A DNA stretch of 56,196 bases from Anaerolineae bacterium (GCA_022013675.1 JAKLPW010000276.1:1-56196), one strand, 5' to 3'. Counted from the first letter of the stretch, positions 8,158-16,796 are shown. Translations and numbers: made by a program. Notes: generated by a model not told the origin, from the letters alone.

Positions 8158-9270
8158 TTACGTATAGTGTTGCTTTCCAACTCGTCTCAGTTTATCGACC
8201 ATCTGTTTGACAGACTGGGCACAGTCCATGGGACAGACGAGGGTCACGTCGTCGGTGTCTATGACGATGATGTTCTCGAGTCCGATAGTGGCGACCAGGC
8301 GGCCGGAGGAGAAAATGAGAGAGTTGCTGGTGTCGATGTCCAGATGCTCTCCGTTGCCAAGGGAGATGTTGCCTGCCTCATTGGCGATCATGATACTGGT
8401 CAAGGCGGCCCAGCTCCCGATATCGTTCCAGCCGATATCGCTGGGAATGACCACCACATCTTGGGCTTGTTCCATGACGGCGATATCAATGGTTTCCTTG
8501 CGTATCTTGCCCCAGGTTTTGGCAAGGATTTCCTTCTCCATCGATGTGCCCAGGACGGCGTCAATGGAGGCCAGGTGGGCATATATGTCAGGCTGCAGTC
8601 GCTGTATCTCACTCAGTATGTCTTCCGCACGCCAGATGAACATTCCACTGTTCCAGTAGTACTCACCACTGGCCACAAAAGCCTCTGCCTTGGTCTGGTC
8701 AGGTTTCTCTGTAAAGCGGAGCACTTGGTAGACGGGATTGCGCCCTATCCTCTCAACCAGATCACCCCTGTGGATGTAGCCAAAGCCAGTCTCCGCGTAG
8801 AGCGGGATGATACCGAGGGTCACAAAATGCCCTTGCGCAGCTTCCTCGACTGCGCTACACAGGATGCCACGGAAGGCTTCCTGTTTCTCGATTATGTGGT
8901 CCGCATGCAAGGAAATCATAATGGACAATGGATCTCGCTTGCGCATATGCAGAGCCGCCAAACCTACACAAGCTGCAGTCCCGCGAGGAGCCGGTTCGAC
9001 GATGTAGTTCGCCTCCGGAATCGCCGGGACCTGAGCTTTGATCTGCGATACGTGGTCGTTGGCAGTAACGATGTAGATGTGGTCGTCAGGAACGAACGGA
9101 CGGATTCGATCTACCGTTAGTTGGAGTGTGCTTTGTCCCCCGAAGAGGGGAAGCAGATGCTTAGGGTTGTGTCGTCGGCTGTAGGGCCAGAGGCGAGTAC
9201 CGCTTCCACCTGCAAGGATGGAGACAAATACGTGAGACATGTGGTTTCGATGGTGAGTTGAGTAAGGCAT
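8158..9270 (-). CDS. manC: Mannose-1-phosphate guanylyltransferase
   Basis: Makes GDP-mannose from GTP and mannose-1-phosphate for glycan synthesis. The nucleotide-binding signature GGSGTRLWPYSR is near the N-terminus; further family motifs are HADHII, RFTEKPD, YYWNSGMFIW and SDIGWNDIGSW. The length of 370 residues suits the single-domain enzyme without a phosphomannose isomerase cupin domain. I place the start at the ATG at 9270 because GGAGGGC precedes it by about six bases; the ATG at 9240 lies closer to the conserved core but has no SD. It lies between dprA (27 bases upstream) and cinA in the minus operon. Confidence 0.9.
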   Translation of the reverse strand: MPYSTHHRNHMSHVFVSILAGGSGTRLWPYSRRHNPKHLLPLFGGQSTLQLTVDRIRPFVPDDHIYIVTANDHVSQIKAQVPAIPEANYIVEPAPRGTAACVGLAALHMRKRDPLSIMISLHADHIIEKQEAFRGILCSAVEEAAQGHFVTLGIIPLYAETGFGYIHRGDLVERIGRNPVYQVLRFTEKPDQTKAEAFVASGEYYWNSGMFIWRAEDILSEIQRLQPDIYAHLASIDAVLGTSMEKEILAKTWGKIRKETIDIAVMEQAQDVVVIPSDIGWNDIGSWAALTSIMIANEAGNISLGNGEHLDIDTSNSLIFSSGRLVATIGLENIIVIDTDDVTLVCPMDCAQSVKQMVDKLRRVGKQHYT

Positions 9271-9297
9271 CATTGCCCTCCAGAAATGTGGCCGCAA

Positions 9298-10410
9298 CTA
9301 ATCAATTACGTACCGAACAGGTGCTTCACGTGCCAGTATGTAGTTCATACCTCCTACCTGTCGTACCATGCCTTTCAGCTCCATCATAGTAAGAACGCTG
9401 CTGACCTGGGGGATAGGTAGTCCCGTGGCGCGCCCTAGCTCGTCAATGTGAATGGGCTCAGCAGTAATGTAGCGAAGAAGATCTGACTCAGTGGAGTTGG
9501 ATGGGATGATTTCTTGTACTTCGACGTGTTGGCTGATGGTGGAGAGATTCAGCTCTTCCAAGATGTTGCCGACATTGGTGACGAGCTTAGCCTCACCTTG
9601 CTGGATGAGCCTGTTGGTGCCTGCGCAGGTAGACTTGAAGATACTCCCCGGCACTGCGAAAGTCTCACGGCCTTGCTCCAAGGCGTAATCCGAAGTGATG
9701 AGAGCTCCACTCCTCAGGCCAGCCTCGGTCACGAGAGTGCCCAGAGACATGCCGCTAATGATCCGATTTCGGGGAGGAAAGTTTTTCCCCTCTGGTTTTG
9801 TGCCCAGGCAGTACTCGGAAACCAATGCGCCGTGATCTGCAATGTCGCGCGCCAGTCGGGCGTTCTCCGAAGGGTAGACGATGTCAATGCCGCAACCAAG
9901 GACCGCAATGGTGCGACCACCGGCTTCCAGTGCTGCTCTGTGGGCATGGGAATCAATTCCCCGTGCCAGTCCGCTGACAACGGTAACTCCGTTCCGTGCC
10001 AAATTGCCGGCTATGCGCCGGGTGATCTCTTTGCCGTAAGTCGTGGCACGGCGGGTACCAACTACGGCCACAGCCCATTCATCCTGGGGCAAAATCGTCC
10101 CTTTGACGTATAGAACGTGAGGCGGATGCTTTATGTGCTGCAATCGCAGAGGATAGCCTGGGGATTCGACCGTGAGTACTTGCACGCCCGCTCGTTCGAT
10201 CTTCTCCATCTCGGCGTCCAGATCAATCCGATTGCGAGTGGACAGAAGGTTCTCTATCGCACGGCGGTTCAGGCCGATGCTTTGGAGTTCAACTGGAGAA
10301 GCGTGCCAGGCGGTTGCTAGATCTCCGAAGTGGCTCAACAATCTCCGTACACGTACAGGGCCGATCTGTTGAACGATGTTAAAGCCGACCCAATACTTGA
10401 TCTCCGGCAT
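9298..10410 (-). CDS. dprA: DNA-processing protein DprA (Smf)
   Basis: DprA protects incoming single-stranded DNA and loads RecA during natural transformation. This 370-residue copy has an N-terminal HhH/SAM-like segment (IGPVRVRRLLSHFGD), the Rossmann core with VAVVGTRRATTYG, VSGLARGIDSHAHRAAL, CGIDIVYPSEN and NRIISGMSLGTLVTEAGLRSGALIT, and a C-terminal winged helix (about residues 305-370). The ATG at 10410 has GGAGA four bases upstream; starting at 10449 would overlap rimM. Here it occupies the place after rimM where trmD usually sits in the ffh-rpsP-rimM cluster. No other competence gene is visible in the window. Confidence 0.93.
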   Translation of the reverse strand: MPEIKYWVGFNIVQQIGPVRVRRLLSHFGDLATAWHASPVELQSIGLNRRAIENLLSTRNRIDLDAEMEKIERAGVQVLTVESPGYPLRLQHIKHPPHVLYVKGTILPQDEWAVAVVGTRRATTYGKEITRRIAGNLARNGVTVVSGLARGIDSHAHRAALEAGGRTIAVLGCGIDIVYPSENARLARDIADHGALVSEYCLGTKPEGKNFPPRNRIISGMSLGTLVTEAGLRSGALITSDYALEQGRETFAVPGSIFKSTCAGTNRLIQQGEAKLVTNVGNILEELNLSTISQHVEVQEIIPSNSTESDLLRYITAEPIHIDELGRATGLPIPQVSSVLTMMELKGMVRQVGGMNYILAREAPVRYVID

Positions 10411-10432
10411 GATCTCTCCTCTACCCGAAGAG

Positions 10433-10984
10433 TTAGCGTAGGCCCTCAAGCAAGTGGACTGTAAGCCGGCCGGCTTCTAAGTCCACTTCTTGTACCACTT
10501 GCGCGATGGCGGGGATAAGAATCTCGTCTTCCTTGTTCTTAACTAAGTAGACCTCGTTGCTTCCGGTGAAGAGAACGTCATCTATAATGCCAAGGTATTC
10601 GTTCTCCTCTGTCCACACTTCGAGGCCGATTATCTGATGAACGTAATAAGTCCCTTCTTCAAGAGGTATGGCCTCATCATCCTTGATCTGGACCAGTTTG
10701 CCCCTTAGTCTTTCAACTGCTTCTCGTCGGTCCAGCCCTCGGAACTTTAAGACTATGTAGCGATTGTGTAAGCGACAGCCCTCCAGTTGAATCGGTTCGA
10801 GTTCTTCTCCAAGGTAGACTGTCTCAAGGAGTGAGAAGCGGTTTGGGAAATCGGTCAGGATGGTTGCCTTTACTTGCCCTCTCACTCCCCAGGGGGCCAA
10901 TATCCGTGCAATGACCATATGGCTGGGTGGATGCTCAGGCTCCATAATAGAGTCCAGATGTCCCTCAATGGATAAATCGGACAT
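10433..10984 (-). CDS. rimM: Ribosome maturation factor RimM
   Basis: RimM binds ribosomal protein S19 and helps 30S head assembly. The N-terminal RimM barrel starts at MVIARILAPWGVRGQVK; the C-terminal PRC-barrel carries YYVHQIIGLEVWTE, GIIDDVLFTGSNEVYLVK and ILIPAIAQVVQEVD. I choose the ATG at 10984, preceded by AGGAG four bases away, giving 183 residues (normal is about 170-185). An upstream ATG at 11062 would add 26 residues and has no SD. It lies between khpA and dprA in one minus-strand transcript. Confidence 0.9.
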   Translation of the reverse strand: MSDLSIEGHLDSIMEPEHPPSHMVIARILAPWGVRGQVKATILTDFPNRFSLLETVYLGEELEPIQLEGCRLHNRYIVLKFRGLDRREAVERLRGKLVQIKDDEAIPLEEGTYYVHQIIGLEVWTEENEYLGIIDDVLFTGSNEVYLVKNKEDEILIPAIAQVVQEVDLEAGRLTVHLLEGLR

Positions 10985-11068
10985 CTGGCTCCTTAGATCG
11001 TTATGACGCTCTCTCTTCACAGGTTTGCCCGGAAAATCTCCGCTAGGTTTGCTGTTTTTCATATGTGC

Positions 11069-11296
11069 TCATATGATATCCAGAGTGGAGCGTTTTCCCT
11101 CACATGTTGCAGCTACTCGGAGAAGAGAGCGCATGGCATTTGCGACTCGTCCTCGTCGCCCGATAACCACGCCCTTGTCCTCTGGTGCGACCTCTAATTC
11201 AAGCATCACAGAATAGCCACTGGAAACCGCATGCACGTGCACTTCATCAGGGTTAGGCACCAAAGCGCGCGCCATGTATTCGAGCAATTCCTTCAT
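11069..11296 (-). CDS. khpA: KH-domain RNA-binding protein KhpA
   Basis: A 75-residue single KH domain protein. The GxxG loop reads GVVIGRRGRVANAM, typical of the YlqC/KhpA family that sits between rpsP and rimM in many bacteria. In streptococci, KhpA with KhpB binds small RNAs and mRNAs and affects cell division; its role here is inferred from the family. The ATG at 11296 has GGAG six bases upstream; the ATG at 11302 overlaps that SD and is rejected. Confidence 0.9.
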   Translation of the reverse strand: MKELLEYMARALVPNPDEVHVHAVSSGYSVMLELEVAPEDKGVVIGRRGRVANAMRSLLRVAATCEGKRSTLDII

Positions 11297-11321
11297 CGCC
11301 ATCTCCTATCTACTCTGCCGC

Positions 11322-11597
11322 TTAGGAATTAGACGGGTTTGCAGACACCGCGAGTTTGTCAAGGATACCCAACCGCTCAAGCATGAAGCGTACGGGGTCG
11401 GTAGGTTGAGCTCCTTGGCTGAGCCAATACCGAGCGCGCTCTTCGTCTATCTGAACGGTTGGTGGGTCCGTTCGAGGGTTGTAGTGTCCAATGTTCTCTA
11501 TGAATTTGCCATCCCTTGGAGATCTCGCATCGGCGACCACCACCCTATAGCTTAGCTGCTTCTTGGATCCGACTTGGCGCAGACGTATCTTTACCAT
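11322..11597 (-). CDS. rpsP: 30S ribosomal protein S16
   Basis: A 91-residue S16 with the family opening [41 protein letters not shown] (only its first residues are needed for recognition). S16 binds 16S rRNA in the 30S body. A purine-rich GGAGGAG leader precedes the ATG. It follows ffh by 87 bases and precedes khpA by 25. Confidence 0.96.
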   Translation of the reverse strand: MVKIRLRQVGSKKQLSYRVVVADARSPRDGKFIENIGHYNPRTDPPTVQIDEERARYWLSQGAQPTDPVRFMLERLGILDKLAVSANPSNS

Positions 11598-11643
11598 CCT
11601 CTTCTTCTTCTCCTCCTCGCTTTCAAGACTTCACAAAATGATC

Positions 11644-11665
11644 AATGATGCTATCAAGCATCATT
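11644..11665 (-). other. Hairpin in the ffh-rpsP gap
   Basis: AATGATGC and GCATCATT form an 8-bp stem around a six-base loop (11652-11657). AAAATGAT (11636-11643) can alternatively pair with ATCATTTT (11660-11667), so two mutually exclusive stems exist. No clean T run follows. It might adjust rpsP expression relative to ffh, or be an RNA processing site. Confidence 0.35.
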
Positions 11666-11684
11666 TTGTCTGGATGAACATCTA

Positions 11685-13007
11685 TTATCCGAACATAGAC
11701 AATATCCCACGTCCCCTGCCGCTGCCGAGTTGCTTCATCATCTTCTGCACTTGACGGAACTGGCGGAGCAATTGATTCAGATCCTGAGTAGTGGTTCCAC
11801 TTCCGCGTGCGATACGGCGCTTGCGGCTAGCGTTCAGGATACGTGGATTGCTACGCTCCTCAGGTGTCATAGAGTAGATCATAGCTTCAATGGTTTTAAG
11901 CCGTCTATCAGTGACGCCTTGCGGCATACCTTGACTGACGCTGCTAAAGCCGGGAATCATTTGCAGCACCTGGTCCATGGGACCTATCTTCTTGACCTCG
12001 TGCAACTGTTGCAGGAAGTCCTCCAGATTGAAGGTGGCCTTGCGGAGCTTCTGCTCCATACGGATAGCCTGTTCCTCATCGAAGGCTTCTTCTGCCTTCT
12101 CGATGAGAGTGAGCAGGTCCCCCATGCCCAATATCCGAGATGCCATCCGATCAGGGTAGAAGATCTCCAGTGCTTCCAGCTTCTCCCCCGCGCCCAGGAA
12201 CTTTATGGGCACGCCGGTGACCGAGCGCATGGAAAGAGCCGCGCCGCCTCGAGCATCACCGTCGATCTTGGTCAAGATCAGGCCGGTCAATCCTACTATT
12301 CTGTTGAACTCCTGGGCAACACGTACTGCGTCTTGGCCGGTCATGGAATCGGCAACCAGCAGCACTTCTGTTGGCGAGAGACGCCTCTTGATCTGTACTA
12401 GCTCGTTCATCATGGCGTCGTCTATATGCAAACGACCCGCTGTGTCCAGAATGACAGGACTCTGAGCCGATTTCCTGGCACTCTTGATGGCGTGGGAGCA
12501 GATATCCAATGGCTTGGCTTTGATGCCCTCACTATACACCGGGATGTCAAGCTGAGTGCCTAGCACCTCGATCTGTTCGATGGCGGCTGGACGGTAGACA
12601 TCAGCGGCTACCAACAAGGGATTTTGCCCGCTCTTGCGAAGGCGAAGGGCGAGCTTGGCAGCTGTAGTGGTCTTTCCTGATCCCTGCAATCCCACTAGCA
12701 TAATGACATGGGGAGTCGGTCCAGTGAGCTCCAGCTTGCCTGACTCACCCAGCAGAGCGATCAGCTCTTCATTGACGATTTTGATAACTTGTTGGGCCGG
12801 AGTGAGACTTTTCAGGATCTGTGTGCCGACGGCTCGTTCCGTGACACGCGCGATGAATTGCTTTACCACGCGAAAGTTGACGTCGGCTTCCAACAATGCC
12901 AATTTGACCTCTCGCAGGGCGACATCCACGTCTTTTTCGCCCAGCCGTCCCTTTCGAGACAGGTCCTTGAGAATGGCTTGTAATCTGTTGGACAGATTCT
13001 CAAACAT
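11685..13007 (-). CDS. ffh: Signal recognition particle GTPase Ffh
   Basis: Ffh binds signal sequences of nascent membrane proteins and, with SRP RNA and FtsY, delivers ribosomes to the translocon. The 440-residue protein has the N-domain helical bundle (1-85), the G domain with P-loop GLQGSGKTT (106-114), DTAGRLHID, the TKIDGDARGGAALS G4/insertion region, and the methionine-rich M domain (about 300-440) ending in a Gly/Arg-rich tail. It is first in the operon and has its own promoter at 13053-13081. No SRP RNA gene is visible nearby. Confidence 0.96.
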   Translation of the reverse strand: MFENLSNRLQAILKDLSRKGRLGEKDVDVALREVKLALLEADVNFRVVKQFIARVTERAVGTQILKSLTPAQQVIKIVNEELIALLGESGKLELTGPTPHVIMLVGLQGSGKTTTAAKLALRLRKSGQNPLLVAADVYRPAAIEQIEVLGTQLDIPVYSEGIKAKPLDICSHAIKSARKSAQSPVILDTAGRLHIDDAMMNELVQIKRRLSPTEVLLVADSMTGQDAVRVAQEFNRIVGLTGLILTKIDGDARGGAALSMRSVTGVPIKFLGAGEKLEALEIFYPDRMASRILGMGDLLTLIEKAEEAFDEEQAIRMEQKLRKATFNLEDFLQQLHEVKKIGPMDQVLQMIPGFSSVSQGMPQGVTDRRLKTIEAMIYSMTPEERSNPRILNASRKRRIARGSGTTTQDLNQLLRQFRQVQKMMKQLGSGRGRGILSMFG

Positions 13008-13052
13008 ACGGTATCACGTGCCTATGTCCCATGCTGACCTCAAAGCCATACT

Positions 13053-13081
13053 ATTGTAACGCACAACGTGCTTTTAGTCAA
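13053..13081 (-). promoter_or_regulatory. Sigma-A promoter of the ffh operon
   Basis: On the minus strand TTGACT (13076-13081), 17 bases, TACAAT (13053-13058). Predicted start near 13046, about 39 nt before the ffh ATG. Confidence 0.72.
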
Positions 13082-13171
13082 AAGTAGTGTTCATCCAGCG
13101 TTGGAGAGTTGTGGGGAACATGGGAGTATTTGATAATTTGATAAGGGGTACTATCCATTATCTGCAGGAGC

Positions 13172-13238
13172 ACGGGGCAGCACTACCAAAGTGCTGCCCC
13201 GTATTATGCCCTTCGCCAGAGACTAGAACGGTCTGGCG
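13172..13238 (-). terminator. Tandem hairpins behind the alaX-MBL transcript
   Basis: The outer hairpin is strong: 13 bp of perfect stem (13172-13184 with 13190-13202, core CGGGGCAGCACT) around a 5-base loop. A weaker 7-bp stem (13214-13220 with 13232-13238, CGCCAGA/TCTGGCG) lies closer to the gene. Neither is followed by a clear T tract, so termination may be weak or rho-assisted. They separate this transcript from the ffh promoter. Confidence 0.5.
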
Positions 13239-13252
13239 AGTTTGGTTGTCAA

Positions 13253-13411
13253 CTACTTCCACAGCAATGGCAAGGAGATGTAGAAGACCTCCGGTGTGAA
13301 GGTTGGTGTGGGCTCTGGAGTATTGGTAGCTGTCGGCTCCGCCGTTGGAGTGAACGTAGCAGTGGGTGCAGGAGTATTGGTAGCCGTTGGCTCCGGTTGG
13401 TAGAACGGTAC
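13253..13411 (-). pseudogene. Orphan Thr/Pro-rich linker and C-terminal hydrophobic tail, in frame after the MBL stop codons
   Basis: Directly after the MBL gene's TAG comes TGA, then 52 further codons in the same frame. They start VPFYQPEPTATNTPAPTATF, contain two copies of EPTATNTP, and end TPEVFYISLPLLWK before a TAG at 13253-13255. Thr/Pro-rich linkers ending in a short hydrophobic 'LPL' motif plus a basic residue are common at the C-termini of secreted Chloroflexota proteins. The stretch has no start codon or SD of its own. It is either the relic of a deleted secreted protein or a tail cut off from the MBL protein by the double stop. The rest of the 13008-13414 gap holds the hairpins and the ffh promoter. 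Confidence 0.6.
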
Positions 13412-13414
13412 TCA

Positions 13415-14269
13415 CTACTGTCGTGACATGCTTTCTTCCTTACGGATTTCGGCATACAGATGCTCCACGCCCAGTCGGACTTTCTGCGTCTCAACCAATC
13501 GTCTGTCAGCCGGAACAGGGAGGAGGTCGAGTATACCTGATTTCTCTACCGTGTCACGTCTAGTGGCTCCTTTCAGGAAGAACTCTCTAACTCGTTCTCG
13601 TGCACGTTGTAGGTACTCTGTCATGGCGAGTGTTGCTTCCATTCCGCAGATGGGACCGTGTCCGGGGATGATGATCTTCACATCCATGGCTCTGATTTTT
13701 TCCAATGCTTCGACCCACTGTTTGGTGTTCGCCTGTCCCATGAAAGGATGTTGACCACAGACGACAACATCGCCAGAGAACAGGATGCGCTGTTGAGGAA
13801 GGTAGACACCGATACTAGCAGGAGTATGCCCCCCGAGGTGAATCAGGCGGAGCTCTCGTTGGCCTTTGTACATTCGCAACTCCGAGGAGACTATCAACTC
13901 CGGTACTCTAGGACGGAGTATTTCTGACATTGCTGTGATATCCAGGTCCAGCATCTCGAAGTGCGTGGCCAGTCGCTGGTAGAAGGTCTCGTCATCATAG
14001 TCGCGCAGCTCTGTCCAGGCTAATTCATGAGCAACAACGGGGCAGTCGAAGGAAGAAGTGCCAAGGACACGGTCTAGATACTGGTCTGTGAGGATCATGA
14101 AGAGCACAGTATCACCAGCAATGCGTCGAATAGTACGTGCCCAGCCCCGCATTTCACCTGGCAGCATGAGAGTATCGACCAGTATAGCCCCTTCTGTGGT
14201 CGTAATTAGACCGGCGTTGATGTCTTGTGACCCCGTTTTCACGTAGATGCCCTCGGCCAGCTTATGCAT
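13415..14269 (-). CDS. Metallo-beta-lactamase-fold protein with degraded metal motif
   Basis: MBL-fold protein of 284 residues. The fold is clear from EGIYVKTGSQDINAGLITTTEGAILVDT, then IHLGGHTPASIGVYLPQQRILFSGDVVV and IIIPGHGPICG. The defining HxHxDH motif, however, reads TDQYLDRVLG (Asp62-x-Tyr64-x-Asp66-Arg67), so three of the four ligand positions are changed, while the downstream His, Asp and His remain. Hydrolase activity with two metals is unlikely. The ATG at 14269 has GGAGG four bases upstream. An ATG at 14299 overlaps the alaX stop (ATGA) and may be a coupled alternative. Partner or substrate unknown. Confidence 0.75.
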   Translation of the reverse strand: MHKLAEGIYVKTGSQDINAGLITTTEGAILVDTLMLPGEMRGWARTIRRIAGDTVLFMILTDQYLDRVLGTSSFDCPVVAHELAWTELRDYDDETFYQRLATHFEMLDLDITAMSEILRPRVPELIVSSELRMYKGQRELRLIHLGGHTPASIGVYLPQQRILFSGDVVVCGQHPFMGQANTKQWVEALEKIRAMDVKIIIPGHGPICGMEATLAMTEYLQRARERVREFFLKGATRRDTVEKSGILDLLPVPADRRLVETQKVRLGVEHLYAEIRKEESMSRQ

Positions 14270-14295
14270 GGCTCCTCCCATCTCTGTTATTGGCT

Positions 14296-15486
14296 TCATG
14301 ATGTAAGCTTCTGCAGAGCCAAGGCTAGCGCCCCATAGACTTCTTGGCTGGGTAACCCTCCTCCCTGTGCCAGGTTGGCTCTCCCTCCGCCTCCTCCGCT
14401 ACCGATTGCCTCGCAGGTCTCTCTGAGCAGTTCTCCCATGTCCATGGGTAGGTCGGAAGAGCGCGCGAAAAAGAGCCTACCCATGTCATTGACAGCTCCG
14501 AGAAGCGCTACGACTCCCTCTTCGTGCACGAGACGAAGGGCCAGAATGCGTACCTCCTGAGGGTCACGCCCTTCGAAGGCTTTCACGACGATCTTCCAAT
14601 GATCCTGGGGGTGAGCTTCAGACAGCAGGGATCGTGCTTCATGATCTAGAGCTTGCTCCCTGAGTGTCTTGAGAGACCGGTGACAGCTCTGTACTTCTGC
14701 CTGGAGACGCTCGACGGCTTCTAGAAGCTCCCATTCACCGATGCTGAAGCTCTGTGCCAGGTGGAGTATTGCGTTGTTCTTCTGTCGGTGGTCGCGCAGG
14801 GCGCGCCAGCCGCACAGGAATTCCACGCGGATCTTCTTGTGCTGCCGCTCCCACCGACGGACGAAGATCATTCCTGTCTCCCCGGTGGATTTGAGATGCG
14901 TTCCGCCACAGGCAGAGAGATCGAAGTCTTCTACCGCTACGACCCGCACCGTTCCCTTGACCGAGGGAGGTTTACGTAGCCCTGCTGTGGGGACTTCTTC
15001 TTGGGTCAGGGAGCGAATGATGACAGGACGATTTTGCAGCACGATCGTATTGGCACGATCCTCGACGCGAGTCATCTGTTCGGACGAAAGATGATCGGTG
15101 TTCAAGTCGATGGTAGATGTATCCTTACCTAAGTGAAAAGAGAGCGTTTGCGCTCCCGTTTCTGCCAGAAAAGCTTGAGAGAGGATATGTTGGCCTGTGT
15201 GTTGTTGCATGTGATCCAATCGCCTCTGCCAATCTATCTGGCCGCGTACTGAACCAAGAGGGAGGTTCCCAGTTATCAAGTGCACGATGTCCCCGTTTTC
15301 CTCATAGACATCAACAACTGACATCTCGTTGATGGTGCCGATGTCGTGAGGTTGGCCGCCAGACGTAGGGTAGAAGGCGGTTTGATCCAGGACGACGGCA
15401 TTGCGATCCTCCAGAGACCAACACCGGACTACATGGGCATCGAAAGTGCAGAGATAAGCGTCCGAGTGATATAGGTGTACTGTCAT
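14296..15486 (-). CDS. alaX: AlaX-type alanyl-tRNA editing protein with DHHA1 domain
   Basis: A free-standing trans-editing protein that deacylates Ser- or Gly-tRNA-Ala. The first ~240 residues resemble the AlaRS editing domain, with zinc ligands HxxxH (His96, His100 in QQHTGQH) and CxxxH (Cys193, His197 in ACGGTH). Its N-terminal barrel includes QTAFYPTSGGQPHD. A coiled region (about 245-290) leads to a C-terminal DHHA1-like domain ending in a glycine-rich GSGGGGGRANLAQGGG. At 396 residues it is the long AlaX form. It is transcribed with the MBL gene from the promoter at 15611-15639. The full alaS is not in the window. Confidence 0.88.
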   Translation of the reverse strand: MTVHLYHSDAYLCTFDAHVVRCWSLEDRNAVVLDQTAFYPTSGGQPHDIGTINEMSVVDVYEENGDIVHLITGNLPLGSVRGQIDWQRRLDHMQQHTGQHILSQAFLAETGAQTLSFHLGKDTSTIDLNTDHLSSEQMTRVEDRANTIVLQNRPVIIRSLTQEEVPTAGLRKPPSVKGTVRVVAVEDFDLSACGGTHLKSTGETGMIFVRRWERQHKKIRVEFLCGWRALRDHRQKNNAILHLAQSFSIGEWELLEAVERLQAEVQSCHRSLKTLREQALDHEARSLLSEAHPQDHWKIVVKAFEGRDPQEVRILALRLVHEEGVVALLGAVNDMGRLFFARSSDLPMDMGELLRETCEAIGSGGGGGRANLAQGGGLPSQEVYGALALALQKLTS

Positions 15487-15610
15487 AGGTCTTTCTGCTC
15501 CTCGTGGCTATCGTGATGCAGGGCCTTGCGCTGGAGGGTGCGCTAGAAGAATGTCTGTTTGAAGCTCTCGATTTCTCCGAGTATCATGAAGGCTCATCAC
15601 TGTAGCACTG

Positions 15611-15639
15611 ATTATAGCACAACCCCAATCGACTATCAA
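15611..15639 (-). promoter_or_regulatory. Sigma-A promoter of alaX
   Basis: On the minus strand TTGATA (15634-15639), 17 bases, TATAAT (15611-15616) preceded by TGC, so also an extended -10. The predicted leader is about 118 nt; I see no known riboswitch in it. Confidence 0.7.
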
Positions 15640-15804
15640 CCGCAAGTTGCTTTGGGATTTCGAAGCAAATCAGGCCATAGGGAAGAATCAAGTTACCAGT
15701 TCGACGATTGGCGTTAGAGGGCCGTCGGGTTACGGACTCGGCTTGAGCATATTGCTAGCAACTGGCAGTTGTCTTCTGCTTCGTTTTCACATAACGAAGT
15801 CAAC

Positions 15805-15833
15805 TTGCCAAGGCGCTAGTTTGAGAGTACAAT
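15805..15833 (+). promoter_or_regulatory. Sigma-A promoter of the pdxST operon
   Basis: TTGCCA (15805-15810), 17 bases, TACAAT (15828-15833); predicted start near 15840, about 69 nt before the pdxS GTG. Between this and the alaX promoter (15640-15804) I see nothing else. Confidence 0.7.
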
Positions 15834-15908
15834 TATGCTGGAAAGCGCGGGGCGGCAAAGCTATTGATACTAGATTGGCAAGAATTCCCAAGGAGGTCAG
15901 GAACAAAC

Positions 15909-16796
15909 GTGAAGAAGGAAACGGCTACGTGGAAGGTGAAAACTGGGCTGGCTCAGATGCTGAAGGGGGGTGTGATAATGGACGTGGTCACACCAGAGCA
16001 CGCACGCATTGCGGAGGATGCCGGCGCGGTGGCTGTGATGGCTCTGGAGAGGGTCCCCGCTGACATTCGCGCGCAGGGCGGGGTTGCACGCATGAGCGAT
16101 CCCGAGCTAATTCTCCGTATCATGGAGGAGGTCTCTATTCCGGTCATGGCCAAGGTACGTATTGGGCATTTCGTTGAGGCTCAGGTGCTGGAGGCTCTGG
16201 GCGTGGACTTCATTGACGAGAGCGAGGTTCTGACGCCTGCCGATGAGGAGTATCACGTCGATAAACATCAGTTCAAGGTTCCTTTCGTATGCGGATGTCG
16301 CAATTTGGGGGAAGCCTTGCGGCGTGTTGGTGAAGGAGCGGCCATGATCCGCACGAAGGGGGAACCAGGCACTGGCAATGTGGTGGAAGCCGTGCGACAT
16401 GCGCGAGCGGTCTTAGGCACTATACGTCGCCTTCAGGGTATGGCTTCTGAGGAATTGATGACTGCCGCGAAGGAGATGGGTGCCCCGTACGATCTGGTTC
16501 TTGATGTTGCTCGAACTGGAAAGCTGCCGGTAGTGAACTTTGCGGCTGGAGGTATCGCGACGCCGAGCGACGCGGCTTTGATGATGCAATTGGGGGTGGA
16601 TGGTGTCTTCGTCGGCTCAGGTATTTTCAAGTCTGAGGATCCGGCGACTCGGGCCAGGGCTATAGTGATGGCCACAACTCATTACGCTGACCCCAAGATC
16701 ATCGCTGATGTGTCTAGGGGATTGGGGGAAGCCATGCCGGGATTGGAAATCTCTGAGATCCCGGAATCAGAGCTGCTCGCCACTCGCGGATGGTAG
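15909..16796 (+). CDS. pdxS: Pyridoxal 5'-phosphate synthase lyase subunit PdxS
   Basis: Builds PLP from ribose 5-phosphate, glyceraldehyde 3-phosphate and PdxT-derived ammonia. The 295-residue protein matches PdxS almost throughout: [40 protein letters not shown], the catalytic-lysine region [24 protein letters not shown], and the phosphate loop [19 protein letters not shown]. The GTG at 15909 follows AGGAGGT by about 11 bases and gives the usual family length (about 293); the ORF extending to 15864 has no SD. pdxT follows 91 bases later, forming the usual two-gene unit. Confidence 0.96.
   Translation: MKKETATWKVKTGLAQMLKGGVIMDVVTPEHARIAEDAGAVAVMALERVPADIRAQGGVARMSDPELILRIMEEVSIPVMAKVRIGHFVEAQVLEALGVDFIDESEVLTPADEEYHVDKHQFKVPFVCGCRNLGEALRRVGEGAAMIRTKGEPGTGNVVEAVRHARAVLGTIRRLQGMASEELMTAAKEMGAPYDLVLDVARTGKLPVVNFAAGGIATPSDAALMMQLGVDGVFVGSGIFKSEDPATRARAIVMATTHYADPKIIADVSRGLGEAMPGLEISEIPESELLATRGW

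Noticed and set aside
8128-9120. 330-codon plus-strand ORF opposite manC
   Set aside because: It mirrors the manC codons, has no recognisable domain and no ribosome site; manC has all its motifs on the other strand.
13158-13494. Two minus-strand ORFs of about 80 codons behind the MBL gene
   Set aside because: They are alternative frames of the Thr/Pro-rich tail; only the third frame gives a coherent PTATNTP linker and tail.
15647-16063. 138-codon plus-strand ORF before and into pdxS
   Set aside because: It runs through the alaX/pdxS intergenic region and out of frame through pdxS; no domain and no SD.
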